Assembly: GCA_934045905.1 (NCBI GenBank) | Contig: OW203770.1 | Location: forward strand, 29,397,259-29,461,258 | Length of the DNA: 64,000 nt | Origin: Leuctra nigra | Taxonomy: Eukaryota; Arthropoda; Insecta; Plecoptera; Leuctridae | Direction of reading: 5' to 3' | The notes under the pieces: generated by a model | Databases searched by the model: none | Told to the model about the DNA's origin: nothing | The model's input: only the letters and a program-made list of their open reading frames with translations | Part shown: one piece after another, positions 1 through 10,700 of the stretch | Position numbering within the stretch: the first letter of the stretch is position 1 | How the letters are laid out: each line of letters begins with the position of its first letter | Made by a program: the position numbers and the translations under genes

Positions 1-208
1 TTTGTTTGGCTGAGTGTACATTCATGGAAATGGAAGAGTTTGTAGAGAAATACCTATGTAGAATTTGTAAAGAATTACCTATGTAGAATTTGTATAAAAA
101 GTGTGGGTCGATCCCTCAAAATAGCCAAATACATTAATATCCTGGTTTTTCCTGGATCATAATTTGTTTAATGTAGCCTACAGGATATGATCACAAAGAA
201 TGTATGGA
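1..208. other. Unassigned AT-rich DNA
   Basis: No open frame, tandem repeat or recognisable element seen. Confidence 0.5.
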
Positions 209-216
209 AAGAACGA

Positions 217-648
217 TATGGTTGGGCGAACCAGTCGAAACCGAACCGGCTTTAGATGTTCGCGAACCAAACGTTAAAATGAAATATCCAAACCGAACCT
301 ACCTCGCTGCACCAGTTTGAAATTTCCCGCCCAGATTTCATTCCAGTGTAGTGTTCTAGATAGAAGGCTGCGTGACAAAGAAGCCAAAACCATTTTACGT
401 GCATGAATTCAATAAACTGAATTTATTTTATCAAAAATAAAATGCCTTTATTGTGGTTACAGTAAAAGTTACCTACTAAAATTAGGAAGAACTAGAAAAT
501 ACAAAATCCCCCTGTGCGAACTATGCCAACAATGTTTGATGTTATTTTGGTATAATAAAAACAACTGAAAAATGCAAGAGGTTCGGTGAACTATTTAAAG
601 TTCGGTTTGAGGTTCGTTCGGTTAAAGAATGAGGTTTGCCCAACCCTA
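217..648. mobile_element. hAT-like MITE with GGTTGGGC ends
   Basis: Inverted ends read TATGGTTGGGCGAACC on the left and TAGGGTTGGGCAAACC on the reverse strand at the right. Flanking 8-mers are aagaacga and aagtatga (6 of 8 equal), which fits an aged 8-bp hAT-type target duplication. The interior carries several ACCGAACC/GGTTCGGT strings in inverted orientation. There is no coding capacity. The superfamily is inferred from target-site length and TIR style only. Confidence 0.5.
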
Positions 649-746
649 AAGTATGACCCCGGGACCTACAGAATGTAACTAACTACCTACAGAGTGAGAG
701 TAATACCCTGTTCACACTGAGAATTCCATCACGATCCAGTTCAATA

Positions 747-1157
747 GGGAAGTCTCATGAAATTTTATTCTAGTAAATTTCTATAAATAAACACAAATAA
801 TAATGACAAATACACTTATTACCTGTGAAATCTTAAATTTTCATTCATAAAATCGAGTTCAAATATCATATGATTTTTGGCGGGAAAAACGGCCTTTTAC
901 AAGAATCAGAACTGTGATGTCATTTCCAAGTCTTGAACATTGTGTTGACATGGAGATTCCCTTGTTGCCATGGCAATATAGCAAACTGTGATGTCATTGC
1001 CAATTTTCCTGTTTTTAAATGAGAGGAGATCTATCAAACTTTGTAAATTAATTACATGTCGTCCAACAACAAAAATAATACCACATCTGTGTTCAGCAAC
1101 ATCTCAACTTTCATAAAATAAATATTATTCTGAATTCTAATCTTCACGAGACTTCCC
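747..1157. mobile_element. TA-flanked MITE (GGGAAGTCTC ends)
   Basis: The left end GGGAAGTCTCATGAA and the reverse complement of the right end GGGAAGTCTCGTGAA form a TIR. TA lies directly outside both ends (745-746, 1158-1159). This is the arrangement of Tc1/mariner-type MITEs. The element is AT-rich, has no open frame, and contains an RFX-like dyad at 964-977. Confidence 0.6.
964..977. promoter_or_regulatory. RFX X-box-like dyad
   Basis: GTTGCCATGGCAAT is nearly the palindromic X-box consensus GTTGCCATGGCAAC bound by RFX factors. It sits inside a MITE, not next to a gene, so function is doubtful. Related dyads occur at 7726-7739, 46124-46137 and 46144-46157. Confidence 0.25.
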
Positions 1158-1211
1158 TATTACAATCAAAATCAAAATGGAGGCAAGATTCAAGTTAAAC
1201 TTTATAATCTA

Positions 1212-1229
1212 GTGGAGCGGTCGCTCCAC
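1212..1229. repeat. Perfect 18-bp palindrome, copy 1
   Basis: GTGGAGCGGTCGCTCCAC has two 8-bp arms around GT. The same palindrome, with the same left flank (atcta) and right flank (cagccaagtcgtac), recurs at 52947-52964, so it belongs to a dispersed repeat family. Confidence 0.6.
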
Positions 1230-1620
1230 CCAGCCAAGTCGTACTATACACTCACACTCACTCAACATACCGTAAATGCCTAATAAACTGAGGAGCAGAC
1301 GAAACACTTTTACTGTAAGCAACAATATGGCATTTTCGGCCTACTGGATCTCAAAATTGGGAAATCTCACATTGTTGCGAAATACTTAATTTCGAGCTAT
1401 GGCCCACCTGACAACATATACCAAATTTGGGAACAATACGTTATGCCGTTTGGGTGCTAGAGGGCCGTGAAAACAGTGAAATTACACCCCTTTTAAAAGC
1501 TATCTGATGATGATGATTCAGATATCAGGAAACGTTGCTATCACCGCCACAGCCTAAACGGCTGAACCGATCAACCTGAAATTTTTACCACATATGCACT
1601 TTTGGCGTCTGATGATACCT

Positions 1621-3230
1621 TGCCTCTTGTGATTTTTTGTGCCGCCATTTTTAAACCGGAAGTGACGTCATATCTCAAAAACGTCTGGACCGATTAGAAC
1701 GAAATTAGCGCCATTCGATTAAGACGGTCATCTATATGAAGTATCAATAAAAAAATTATTATTTTCTTATTTTCTAAACCGGAAGTGACGTCATAAATAC
1801 GCAATATTTAACTTATTTCAACAAATTATACTTAAAATACATACATAAGTAACTTACATTGTAACATAGACAATACAAATTATAAATTCAAGGAGGCAGT
1901 GTTCTCGGCCGCCATTCCTGAAACCGGAAGTGACGTAATATATCTAAAACGCCTGTACCGTTTGCAACTGAACTAGCTCCTGCGTATTCATTCTGCAACT
2001 TTTTTTGAAACTCAATTGTGAAAAATGAATAAACAAATTAACGGTACCGGAAATGGCGGCAGGAACCACTAAATGAAACCGGTAGTGACGTCATATATTA
2101 CATACGGCAAGACCGATTTTACGGAAATATAGGGATTATGAATTCAGATGGTCGTTCATAAAGTATCAACTAGATTGCTTTCCTATTACCTATACCGGAA
2201 ATGACGTCATAAATATGCTAAATGACGTCATAAATATGATAATTGACACAAAATTCACCACTTTATACTTTTAAATAGATATTTAGTAAACCTACTTTGT
2301 AAATAATTATAAATTCAAGGTTGCAGTGTTCTCGGCCGCCATTTTTAAAACCGGAAGTGACGTCATATATTAAAAACAGCTGTACCGATTGCAACTTAAT
2401 TTTGGAAATGTGTAGGACTAATAATTATGAATTGAAGACGACATTATTTTCGGCCGCCATTGTTAAAACCGGAAGTGACGTCATATATCGAAAACGGCTG
2501 TACCGATTGCAACCAAATTTTGGAAATATGGAGGACTAATAATTATGAATGAAATACGACATTATTTTCGGCCGCCATTGTTAAAACCGGAAGTGACGTC
2601 ATATATCGAAAACGGCTGTACCGATTGCAACCAAATTTTGGAAATATGTAGGAATTATAATTATGGATTAAAGGCGACATTATTTTTGGCCGCCATTGTT
2701 AAAACCGGAAGTTACGTCATATATCAAAAACGGCTGTACCGATAGCAACCAAATTTTGGAAATGTGTAGGACTTATAATTATGAATTAAAGACGACATTA
2801 TTTTCGGCCGCCATTGTTAAAACCGGAAGTGACGTCATATGTCGAAATCGTCTGTACCGATTGCAACCAAATTTTGGAAATATGGAGGACTAAAAATTAT
2901 GAATTAAAGACGACATTATTTTCGGCCGTCATTGTTAAAACCGGAAGGGACGTCATATATCGAAAACGTCTGTACCGATTGCAACCAAATTTTGGAAATA
3001 TGTAGGACTTATAATTATGGATAAAAAGACGACATTATTTTCGGCCGCCATTGGTTAAACCGGAAGTGACGTCATATATCGAAATCGTCTGTACCGATTG
3101 CAACCAAATTGTGCAATTATGTAGGACTTATAATTATGAATTCAAGACGACATTATTTTCGGCCGCTATTTCAAAACCGGAAGTGACGTCATATATCGAA
3201 AACGGCTGGATCGATTATAACGAAACTTAA
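1621..3230. repeat. 118-bp satellite centred on CCGGAAGTGACGTCA
   Basis: The 15-mer starts at 2351, 2469, 2587, 2705 (one change), 2823, 2941 (one change), 3060 and 3177, giving spacings of 117-119 bp. More diverged copies begin at 1656, 1779, 1924, 2079 and 2195 with spacings of 116-156 bp. Each regular unit also contains GGCCGCCATT, an ACCGATTGCAACC block and an AATTATGAATT block. The short open frames across the array are translations of the repeat, not genes. Confidence 0.9.
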
Positions 3231-3379
3231 GATATTCTTCTTGGATAATCATTTTCATCTTATACCAAACGCAACTTTTCTTAGTAAGCAAATCGGTTGA
3301 GGCGTATTTTTTTAAAGAAATTAGTCCCTGCTCGGACATGTGCTACAAGCTGTATGAATAAACTAACAAAAGAAGTAAT

Positions 3380-4464
3380 ATCCCAGAAAAAAACACTCCG
3401 TGTAAAAAAGGCAGCCAAGTCTCTTTACTTTAAAAAAATTCAACACCGAAAAGGAGTGATATCAAAAAAGGAGCCAAGTCAATGACATTTCCAAATATTT
3501 AATCGTATTTTTGAAATAAAAGAATAAACACCGAGAAATACTTTACAAAAGGACTTGGCGCATCGTTTTTTAAATTCATTTTTTGATTCATAAGCATATG
3601 CCATTGATATACAACCGTAATTTAGAATTTTTAGAATAATAGGGAAACATCTTTCAATTACATATTATACATATACCTACTGTAAAATATTATCTATTAG
3701 AATATGTACGTACGCGATAAAACTTGTTGCCTATGTTTTCTATAAATACACAATAGTTAGTTATCTTCGTAATATTGTTTCGTGGTCAACATAATTAAGT
3801 CTCATGCGTTAAACCTTCTCATCATGAAATACATTTCTATTAATCCACATTTTATAACAAAACATTTCACAAAGTACATAGTCACATTGAATTTCTATTA
3901 AAAATTTTAACTTTATACACTTGACACTTCAAAAATATATAATAGTGTTCCAAAGACAGTTCGTAATTATTTGACAACGTTTCATGATTTCCTTCAGTCA
4001 AGATCAAATTATGAAAAGATACCCTTCTAATATCACCATATTAACAGTGCTATAAGAATATGTATGAGCCCACTTCCAATTGTTATTTAATTCTTCCACC
4101 CTTATATTACTTATCTATTACAGCATGAAATCTTTCTACTATCGCCATTGACAAAACTATAAAATAGCCATTACTAAAAGTAGCTTGATTCATAGTTTCT
4201 GGCTCTAATAGAAAGAGGAAAATGTACCTACTTTAAATTTCTTTCCACTTTTAGTATTGAATGAGGTCTTTAAAAAAACGATGCGCCAAGTCCTTTTGTA
4301 AAGTATTTCTCGGTGTTTATTCTTTTATTTCAAAAATACGATTAAATATTTGGAAATGTCATTGACTTGGCTCCTTTTTTGATATCACTCCTTTTCGGTG
4401 TTGAATTTTTTTAAAGTAAAGAGACTTGGCTGCCTTTTTTACACGGAGTGTTTTTTTCTGGGAT
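3380..4464. mobile_element. Foldback element with ~195-bp inverted arms
   Basis: Arm 3380-3574 and arm 4269-4464 are near-identical reverse complements. Both begin ATCCCAG from the outside and end GGCGCATCG at the inner edge. The intervening ~700 bp is AT-rich and non-coding. No clear target duplication was found, so the class is unknown. Confidence 0.75.
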
Positions 4465-4600
4465 TCTTGTTACATGCAATTAGAGCATGTATTTGTAAGT
4501 TTTTGATTTTAAAATTCATGATTTCTTTTGTTTGACATTGATCTTCTTTTGTTTTCTTTTGTTCGATCATGATTCAGATTTCGATTGCGTTCTTACAACT

Positions 4601-4760
4601 CAATCGAGATTTGGATCATGATCGAGTTTGATTGAGTTCAGTTCACACACATTTTCAATTGCAATCGAGATTTTGGATCATGATCGAGTTTGATTGAGTT
4701 CAGTTCACACACATTTTCAATTGCAATCGAGATTTTGGATCATGATCGAATCCTCAGTGT
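4601..4760. repeat. Short tandem repeat, 61-62 bp unit
   Basis: CAATCGAGAT begins at 4601, 4662 and 4724, each followed by TTGGATCATGATCGA. That is two full units and a partial third. The following text (cagtgtgaacagggtat) is the reverse complement of text near 702-722, so this belongs to a dispersed repeat adjoining the zinc-finger exon. Confidence 0.8.
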
Positions 4761-4782
4761 GAACAGGGTATAAAGGTTGTAC

Positions 4783-5087
4783 CTTGATTATGATAGATTA
4801 TCATTTTCAGTCCTCCTTGAATTTGTCGACGGCATGTTTCACACCAGTACACATTATGGCCAATCCGCATAAACTTGGAGCCAGATTTGAAGTCCTTCAT
4901 GAGTTGTCGATGTTTTGGTTCCAGGTTGACGTGGCGTACCGCACTGTGGTGAGTTGGCAGAGTGATTTGACAGAGTTGACAGCGGAACTTATAACTGGCA
5001 GTTGGAACCAACAGCGGTAAAGAAGTAAACTTGAAGTACTCTCGGCTTTCATCGGCAGTCAGCTTGTGCATTAGCTCCGTGCGCTCA
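4783..5087 (-). CDS. Zinc-finger protein, exon 2 (partial gene)
   Basis: Second visible coding exon of the minus-strand gene that starts at 6448. A good acceptor (pyrimidine tract then CAG at 5090-5088) precedes it, and a plausible donor CAAG|GTACAA follows at 4783/4782. Its first base completes an AGT serine codon with the two bases left over from exon 1, so phase is preserved. It encodes about 101 residues. In the joined protein, C239-C242-H255-H262 make a C-x2-C-x12-H-x6-H finger of the U1/matrin type. A second Cys pair (C285, C288) with H302 looks like another finger whose last ligand would lie in the next exon. Without splicing, the frame stops at 4754 inside repeat sequence. No downstream exon is visible in 1-4782. 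I do not recognise the family; RNA or DNA binding in the nucleus is an inference from the fingers. Confidence 0.7.
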
Positions 5088-5840
5088 CTGAAACAAAAAA
5101 CAAATGTAAGAAGCTATAGGCATCCTGCGTGAGAAAAGGTTGCCATAGTAACCTATATAAAGGTATAGGGAATAAACAAATCTGACAGCGGCAATCCAAA
5201 GTTCAAATTTAGAGGGATTATTCATGAAAGAACGATATTTATATAGTAGGTAGGTCTGGAGGCGACTGAAGTGGAACTTATCGGCCTCGGATGAAACAAC
5301 CTCTTAAACCTACAGACCCTGCATAGGCACAGGAGTATGTAACATTGCCAAGACATCCTCTTGCTGCTGTCATGTGGTATAAATTCTCACGATTTGCAAA
5401 AGCTTTTGATAATTCTTTTGCTATGAACATTGTAATAGATTGTGTAGTTAGGTACCTAGTACAAAATATCACTGATTATAATGATCCATCTCCTGGTTGC
5501 AAGAATTTGAGTTAATTTGCGCCCATCTCCTGTATAGTACACATTTTGAGTTCCTTTCTAAATTACTACATGATAATAATTGATATTGTCAAAAGTAGAC
5601 AGAGATTCGTGAAATAAAACCAAATTGGAAACACCTGAAAAATTAGGTAATCATTTCAGCTCTTGAACTTGGATATTGATTCAAAATCTCCTTTTCATTT
5701 GTACTACTTTCACAAGTTCTTTTTAATCTACTACATTACAATATGTAATACATTAAAAAGAAAGAACTTGTGAAAGTCCAAATGAAACAAAGAGTTTTAA
5801 CCTGAAAAATGAGTGTGATTCCAATGATTGTTTGAGTCAC
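5088..5840 (-). other. Intron of the zinc-finger gene
   Basis: A 753-bp GT..AG intron on the minus strand. The donor CAG|GTGACT is at 5841/5840 and the acceptor TTTGTTTCAG ends at 5088. It is AT-rich. Short open frames inside it show no protein-like composition. Confidence 0.65.
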
Positions 5841-6448
5841 CTGTAAGTCAACACCTTGCTTCTCAGTGTCTCCGTCTTGTCGATGATTGCCAGACGTCTC
5901 TCCCTCTTGCGCTGGTTCTTCGTTGTTTGACTGCTTCCAACAGTCACAATGTCCAATAGCACACATTGAGCAGCATTCTCTTCTCTCTCCTTCTTCACTA
6001 CTGTGTTTAGAACCTCTGCATCTCTCTTCATTATAACGTCCTTCACATCTTCCTTCTCTGTCTTCATCATTGTGTTCAGAACATTCTCCATCTCAGTCTT
6101 CATCATAACATCTTCCACATCTTCCCTCTTTGTCTCCACTGCAATGTCTTCTGTCTCTGTCTTCATCATAACATCTTCCCTCTCTCTCTTCACTGCAATG
6201 TCTTCTGACTCCTGCTTGATCCTGACACAATGCAATGGACTTGGTTTCACTTCCGACACTTCTGTCACGACATTGTTCAGCGCTGACTGTGATTCCTGTA
6301 TAAACCCTCTTTCATTCAAGACTCTTCCATCTCTTTCACACTCTCTGTCATGTGACAAGATGGCTGCCAGGAGCGAAGTTGATGCGGCATTACGTATTCT
6401 CACGTGACAGCGCTTGCACGTGATCTCGTTCACTTCGTACTCCATCAT
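5841..6448 (-). CDS. Zinc-finger/SUMO-motif protein, exon 1
   Basis: First coding exon, 202 codons plus two bases, starting at an ATG ATG pair; I take the upstream one at 6448. Residues C11, C14, H33 and C37 form a C-x2-C-x18-H-x3-C zinc-binding pattern. Residues 77-154 are charged and internally repetitive and contain six psi-K-x-E motifs: IKQE 77, VKRE 86, MKTE 95, 116 and 128, VKKE 151. These fit the SUMO-conjugation consensus. A basic stretch at 177-185 (KNQRKRERR) could be a nuclear localisation signal. The open frame runs 14 bases past the proposed donor (end ...KVLTYR); splicing there removes the stop and joins in phase to exon 2. Together this suggests a sumoylated nuclear regulator, but no named family is recognised. 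The SUMO and nuclear readings are inferred from motifs only. Confidence 0.75.
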
Positions 6449-6925
6449 TCTAGCAGAACAACAACATTGTTTGACAATATTACTACCTGCTTTACCAACA
6501 TACTTCTACACATTGTAAGATGAACAAATAGGTACCTACATTGAATTGAATTAACTGCTTTGTAAGGTTAAAGTGGTAAAGTAAAAGCACAATGTAAGCT
6601 TCTTTCATTGCTTTAAAGTAGGATATGAATTGACAATGGAGAGTTAAAAGCTTAACAAACAATAAGCTACAATCTAACCTAAAAATAGATCTGTCAAAGA
6701 ACTGTCAAATTACGTGCAGAGTAAACACCAACGTAATTCTTCAAGATAATTGTAATATTAGAAACTAAGTTACTTACAGAAAGCAATGAAAAGCTCAGCA
6801 CGTTAGCTAGCAATAAGTAGTGTACGATCTTCTACAATGGTTTAATCATTAAAAAAGCAAAAGTGATGAAGTACCTAGGTACCCAACTCGTTCTGAAATC
6901 AATCCGTTCAGGAAGTGACTCTAGA
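6449..6925. other. 5' flank of the zinc-finger gene
   Basis: AT-rich DNA upstream of the minus-strand start codon. It presumably holds the 5' UTR and promoter, but I see no TATA box or initiator I would defend. Confidence 0.35.
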
Positions 6926-7296
6926 CCCCCGGCTACGTCTCAAACCTGCGACTGCCAGTTTCGCGAATGCTCATAAACGCTACTGTTCATAAACGCTACT
7001 TTTCGCATTCGCCGTTCTGAGCAGTAGCGACTTTGAACTGACATTTCTGTCATTATGGCAGAGGGTTACTTCACGGATCTACAGAACCAATGTTGTCAAA
7101 TGTACGATATATGAGGCTACGATTCAAAGCGCTAAAACTCATAAACGCTACTTTTCAAAACCGATGACAGTCGCCATTTTGAACTTTCGCTAGATTGAGC
7201 AATAGCTACTATGAGCATGACAGCCCGCCATTTTGAAAAGTAGCGGTTTTGAGCATTCGTGCGCCTGGCAGTCGCAGGTTTGAGCTGCGCCCGGCA
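6926..7296. mobile_element. Foldback repeat
   Basis: Left arm ~6926-6985 and right arm ~7235-7296 are inverted copies sharing CTCAAACCTGCGACTGCCA and GAATGCTCA. The motif CATAAACGCTACT occurs three times in the left and centre parts. No coding sequence. Confidence 0.6.
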
Positions 7297-7306
7297 AGGC
7301 GGCTAC

Positions 7307-7347
7307 GATCACAGCCTTCTCGACGTCACTTCGAGAAGGCTGTGATC
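7307..7347. repeat. Perfect 17-bp hairpin
   Basis: GATCACAGCCTTCTCGA (7307-7323) is exactly complementary to 7331-7347, with a 7-nt loop CGTCACT. It lies at the outer edge of the foldback repeat. Confidence 0.75.
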
Positions 7348-7961
7348 GACTTCCTTATCGGCATTGTGTACCGCGTTATTTAAACTCTCATTAAGTTCAG
7401 ACTATGGTTCAGATTTCTTTCGCGATCAATAGGTAAAAGACACTGACGTAGTCCCAACTTTATTAAGCCAATATAATATCAATAATGCATATACAATTAC
7501 TCAAAATGCCACCCTAGCCGTATAACTACCTGGTGGCGACAATGGGAACTACGTCACCCTTATTTTATTTATTTATTTATTTTTGTGCATTAATTAAAAA
7601 CTAGAGTAATTCAAAATAACAACGCACTATTTTCACACTTAAGAGTGTAAATTTTGATGAATAAATATGAGATTAAAAAATCAGTGTAGATTTTGGCGGG
7701 AACATTTAAATCAACCAACAATGATGTTGCCATGGTTACAATATAATTCTTAATTCCATATTCATGAATGAAAATTTAGGGACACTTTTGAGATTGAATA
7801 TAGTAGTGTGTTTTACCAACATTATATTGTTATTTTGAAATATTGTATTTTAATTGCTTTAAAAAACTTTTTCATATTCCCTATTGCCTTTATTTAAGAT
7901 GATACAATAACGAACTACTATTGAAAGTTTTAAACTCTGTAGTAAGCCAGCACTGCTCTCC
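7348..7961. other. Unassigned AT-rich DNA
   Basis: No gene seen. It contains one RFX-like dyad (GTTGCCATGGTTAC, 7726-7739). Confidence 0.4.
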
Positions 7962-8648
7962 TTAAGGCCCATGCACAATCAGTGGCATGCCGACCTATCT
8001 AAATTTGGTGCTCGAGCACAGTAATTTTTTGGGGGTGGGTGGTCCCCGCCAGGGGACCTACCCACCTTGCGACAAATTTTATAATGTAACAGTGATACAT
8101 TCTCCACTAATACAACTTAATGTATTCCCACAAACATGGTGATGAGGGTGTATACGTCGTATTGCTGCACAGCAAGCAGTAACATTGTAAATATCAATAA
8201 AGGAAAGGGAACAAAAGATTTTTTTATCAATAAATGTATGCAGTGAACATGTACATTAGTGCTAATGCAATTGATACATTTTAGGGGTTGAGTAGGTCTA
8301 GGTGGGTGGATGGTTGCAATAACTGCAGGTTGATGGTTCGGTGGGTGGATGGATACTAAAATATTTATGAAATAATATTGAATTGACCCATTTTCAGTAC
8401 TTATTGAAAGGATTTGATTAATCATAAAAACAGCATAGCTGTTAGAGAATCATCTTCTGTATTTTCTTTCATGCTCCTGCATGCTGGTTTGAAAATAGTA
8501 TTTATTATCAGCAAAGAAGCATAGGAAATTTAAATATCGCTGAGATACATTTTGTCTGTGTATAATTTATGATGGATGTAAATTAACGAACATGGATCCA
8601 TTGAATTAATTGCACCAAAATCATTTTAAACCCGTCCTTGGGTAGCCT

Positions 8649-9035
8649 CAAGGGCGTATTCAGGGGTGGGCCGAGGGGGCCATGGCCCCCACCGAAATCA
8701 GGATTTCATCTAAGAAAATAAGCACATTTAAAATAATATGTGGAAAAAAACTTAAAAATTGATAGATCATGTCAAAAACGTTCCAAATTGTTTAGAATTG
8801 AGTTTAAATTCACAAAAATTTCTTTAACCTCTTAGTCTAATTTTTTGATATTTTGTAATTTATAATTTCCCAAAATAGCTATACATTGCGATTCAAAATT
8901 GCACCTAAATGAATGACCTTGATCCAAAATTTTCTCGGGGGCTGCGCCCCCGAACCCCCTGTTTTACACTGTCATTTTTCAAAATATTAGTAATGTCGGC
9001 CCCCCCCCCGAAATTTCATCCTGGATACGCCCTTG
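8649..9035. mobile_element. hAT MITE with CAAGGGCGTATCCAGG ends
   Basis: TIRs are CAAGGGCGTATTCAGG and CAAGGGCGTATCCAGG (15 of 16). The flanking 8-mers ggtagcct (8641-8648) and ggtaacct (9036-9043) match at 7 of 8. The intact satellite unit at 10795 shows the sequence before insertion (cctaaggtagccaaaatac). It is 387 bp with G-rich and C-rich subterminal runs and no coding. Confidence 0.8.
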
Positions 9036-9462
9036 GGTAACCTAATACAAAAAATTATCATTCACAATTATTGTACCTACCTGGAAAACCATTTTAAACG
9101 TGTGCTAATGTCGAGTTGAAAACCAAAAAATAGCTGCGCCGCATTTTTGTTTGTTTTAATGACTTTTTGTTTTCTATCAAAAATACAGTACCTTGTAAAA
9201 TTATTTAAAACCCGTTTTAATGTATCCAAAACCAAAAAGTTTCACTGCGCGGCTATTTTATTTATAATTTTATTACTTACCTATATAAATTAAGAACTTT
9301 TCTGATTTCCTTAAAAAACAGAGTTATGTAAAATCATTTTTAACCTGTCCTAGGTAGACGAAAACCAAAAAATTCGCTGCAGCGCATTATTATGTGTGCT
9401 TTTCTTTTTATAAATATATCGCGTTTTTGTTTATTCATTTCAAAATCATTTAAATCACTTAA

Positions 9463-10700
9463 GGTGCTACAAGCGCGAGCGATTTTGCTGCTTTTTGTAG
9501 ACACTTTTTGCGATACGATTGGAGAAGAAATGGGTAGACCAAATTATTTGATATTTTAATCGTGATTAGATAAAAGACAAACTTAGGGTTATCCCATGGT
9601 ACATTTTTTAATTTTTTGTTTCGTTAATTAGTAATAATTAGTGGATTTTTAGTGAAACATTAGCTATTTTCTCGTTTTTCTGGGCGCCATATAAAATTAA
9701 ATTTCAAAAATGTGCCAAGGGGTAACCCTAAGTTTGTCTTTCATCAAATCATGATTACAATTTGAGATCAATTGGTGTATGGGTTTGGTCTCCAATCGTA
9801 TCGCAAATTTCATCCTTTTGCGCGGTTTTGTTGAATAACCGGCGCCTAATTAACAATGCAATAAGCAAAAATTAAAAAGTGCTACTAATATACAATCAGA
9901 CTGATCATGTGAACACCCTGTAAAAGTTACACTCATTTATAAAACAAATTTTCTCTCTCAATTTTCTAAAACGGCCGAGCGCTAGTATCACCTTAAAAAT
10001 TACACTTATATCTTCTGTAGAAATCGTAATATAAACTACAAAGTAAAATTATTGATTTCATTTTAAAGGCCGATTTGTTTACTATATTTTAGCCTCTTAA
10101 AAATGTGGGGTTACGGGACTAAATAAAGAGATAATCAAGAATAATACCCTATTTAGCCAGTTTCTACTAGAAACTGCTTAAAATCAAATCAAATACTTAA
10201 TTCGTACTGCATGAAATTAATTAAAATAATTGTAAATTCTTTATAAAATATCGTATTTCTACAAAGTAATATTATGATATTCATCATCAATGCAAAATGT
10301 CAAAAGGAACAAAAGGAACGCCCTTGACAAAAGGAATGCCCTGAAATTCCAAATTAAAATTCTTGGAATATTGCTCCAAACTGTTAATTCTATTGTTTAG
10401 CGACTCGTTTTATTTCTTGAGCACAGCGTTTTCCTTCTTACAATCAACGATTTCTCCGAGTAAGTGTTCAATCTTCTTAGTTAACTCACGGTTAGCTTCT
10501 AGCTGATCTCGCTGATGAATCTCCTGTTGTTGGAGCGTGGTGCTAATCTCGGTGAGACGCTCGGTGCAATAAGCAAAAATTAAAAAGTTCTACTAATATA
10601 CAATCGGACTGATCATGTGAACATCCTGTAAAAGTTACACTCACTTATGAAACAATTTTTCTCTCTCAATTTTCTAAAACGGTCGAGCTCTAGTATCACC
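9463..10700. mobile_element. piggyBac-like TTAA element with duplicated right end
   Basis: The left end TTAA|GGTGCTACAAGCGC (TTAA 9459-9462) is mirrored by GGTGATACTAG at two right ends, each followed by TTAA (9993-9996 and 10701-10704). The right ~140 bp is present twice (9856-9996 and 10563-10704). The DNA between the copies contains a LINE ORF1 fragment. It sits inside the satellite array. Confidence 0.65.
10330..10563 (-). pseudogene. Non-LTR retrotransposon ORF1-like coiled-coil fragment
   Basis: On the minus strand a continuous frame reads TERLTEISTTLQQQEIHQ, continues as a Leu/Glu-rich coiled coil, then after one TAA stop (10412-10410) resumes with NESLNNRINSLEQYSKN and NLEFQGIP. A coiled coil followed by LEQYS..xNLExxGIP is typical of ORF1/FP25K-like proteins of insect non-LTR retrotransposons. 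The fragment lacks an ATG and the rest of the protein. The in-frame stop and truncation mark it as dead. It lies between the two right-end copies of the piggyBac-like element. Confidence 0.7.

Noticed and set aside
2321..3005. Four similar plus-strand small proteins
   Set aside because: Translations of the 118-bp satellite unit.
8117..8425. 102-codon minus-strand ORF
   Set aside because: Lies inside the hAT-like element; low-complexity His/Pro and Ile-rich composition, no splice or domain support.
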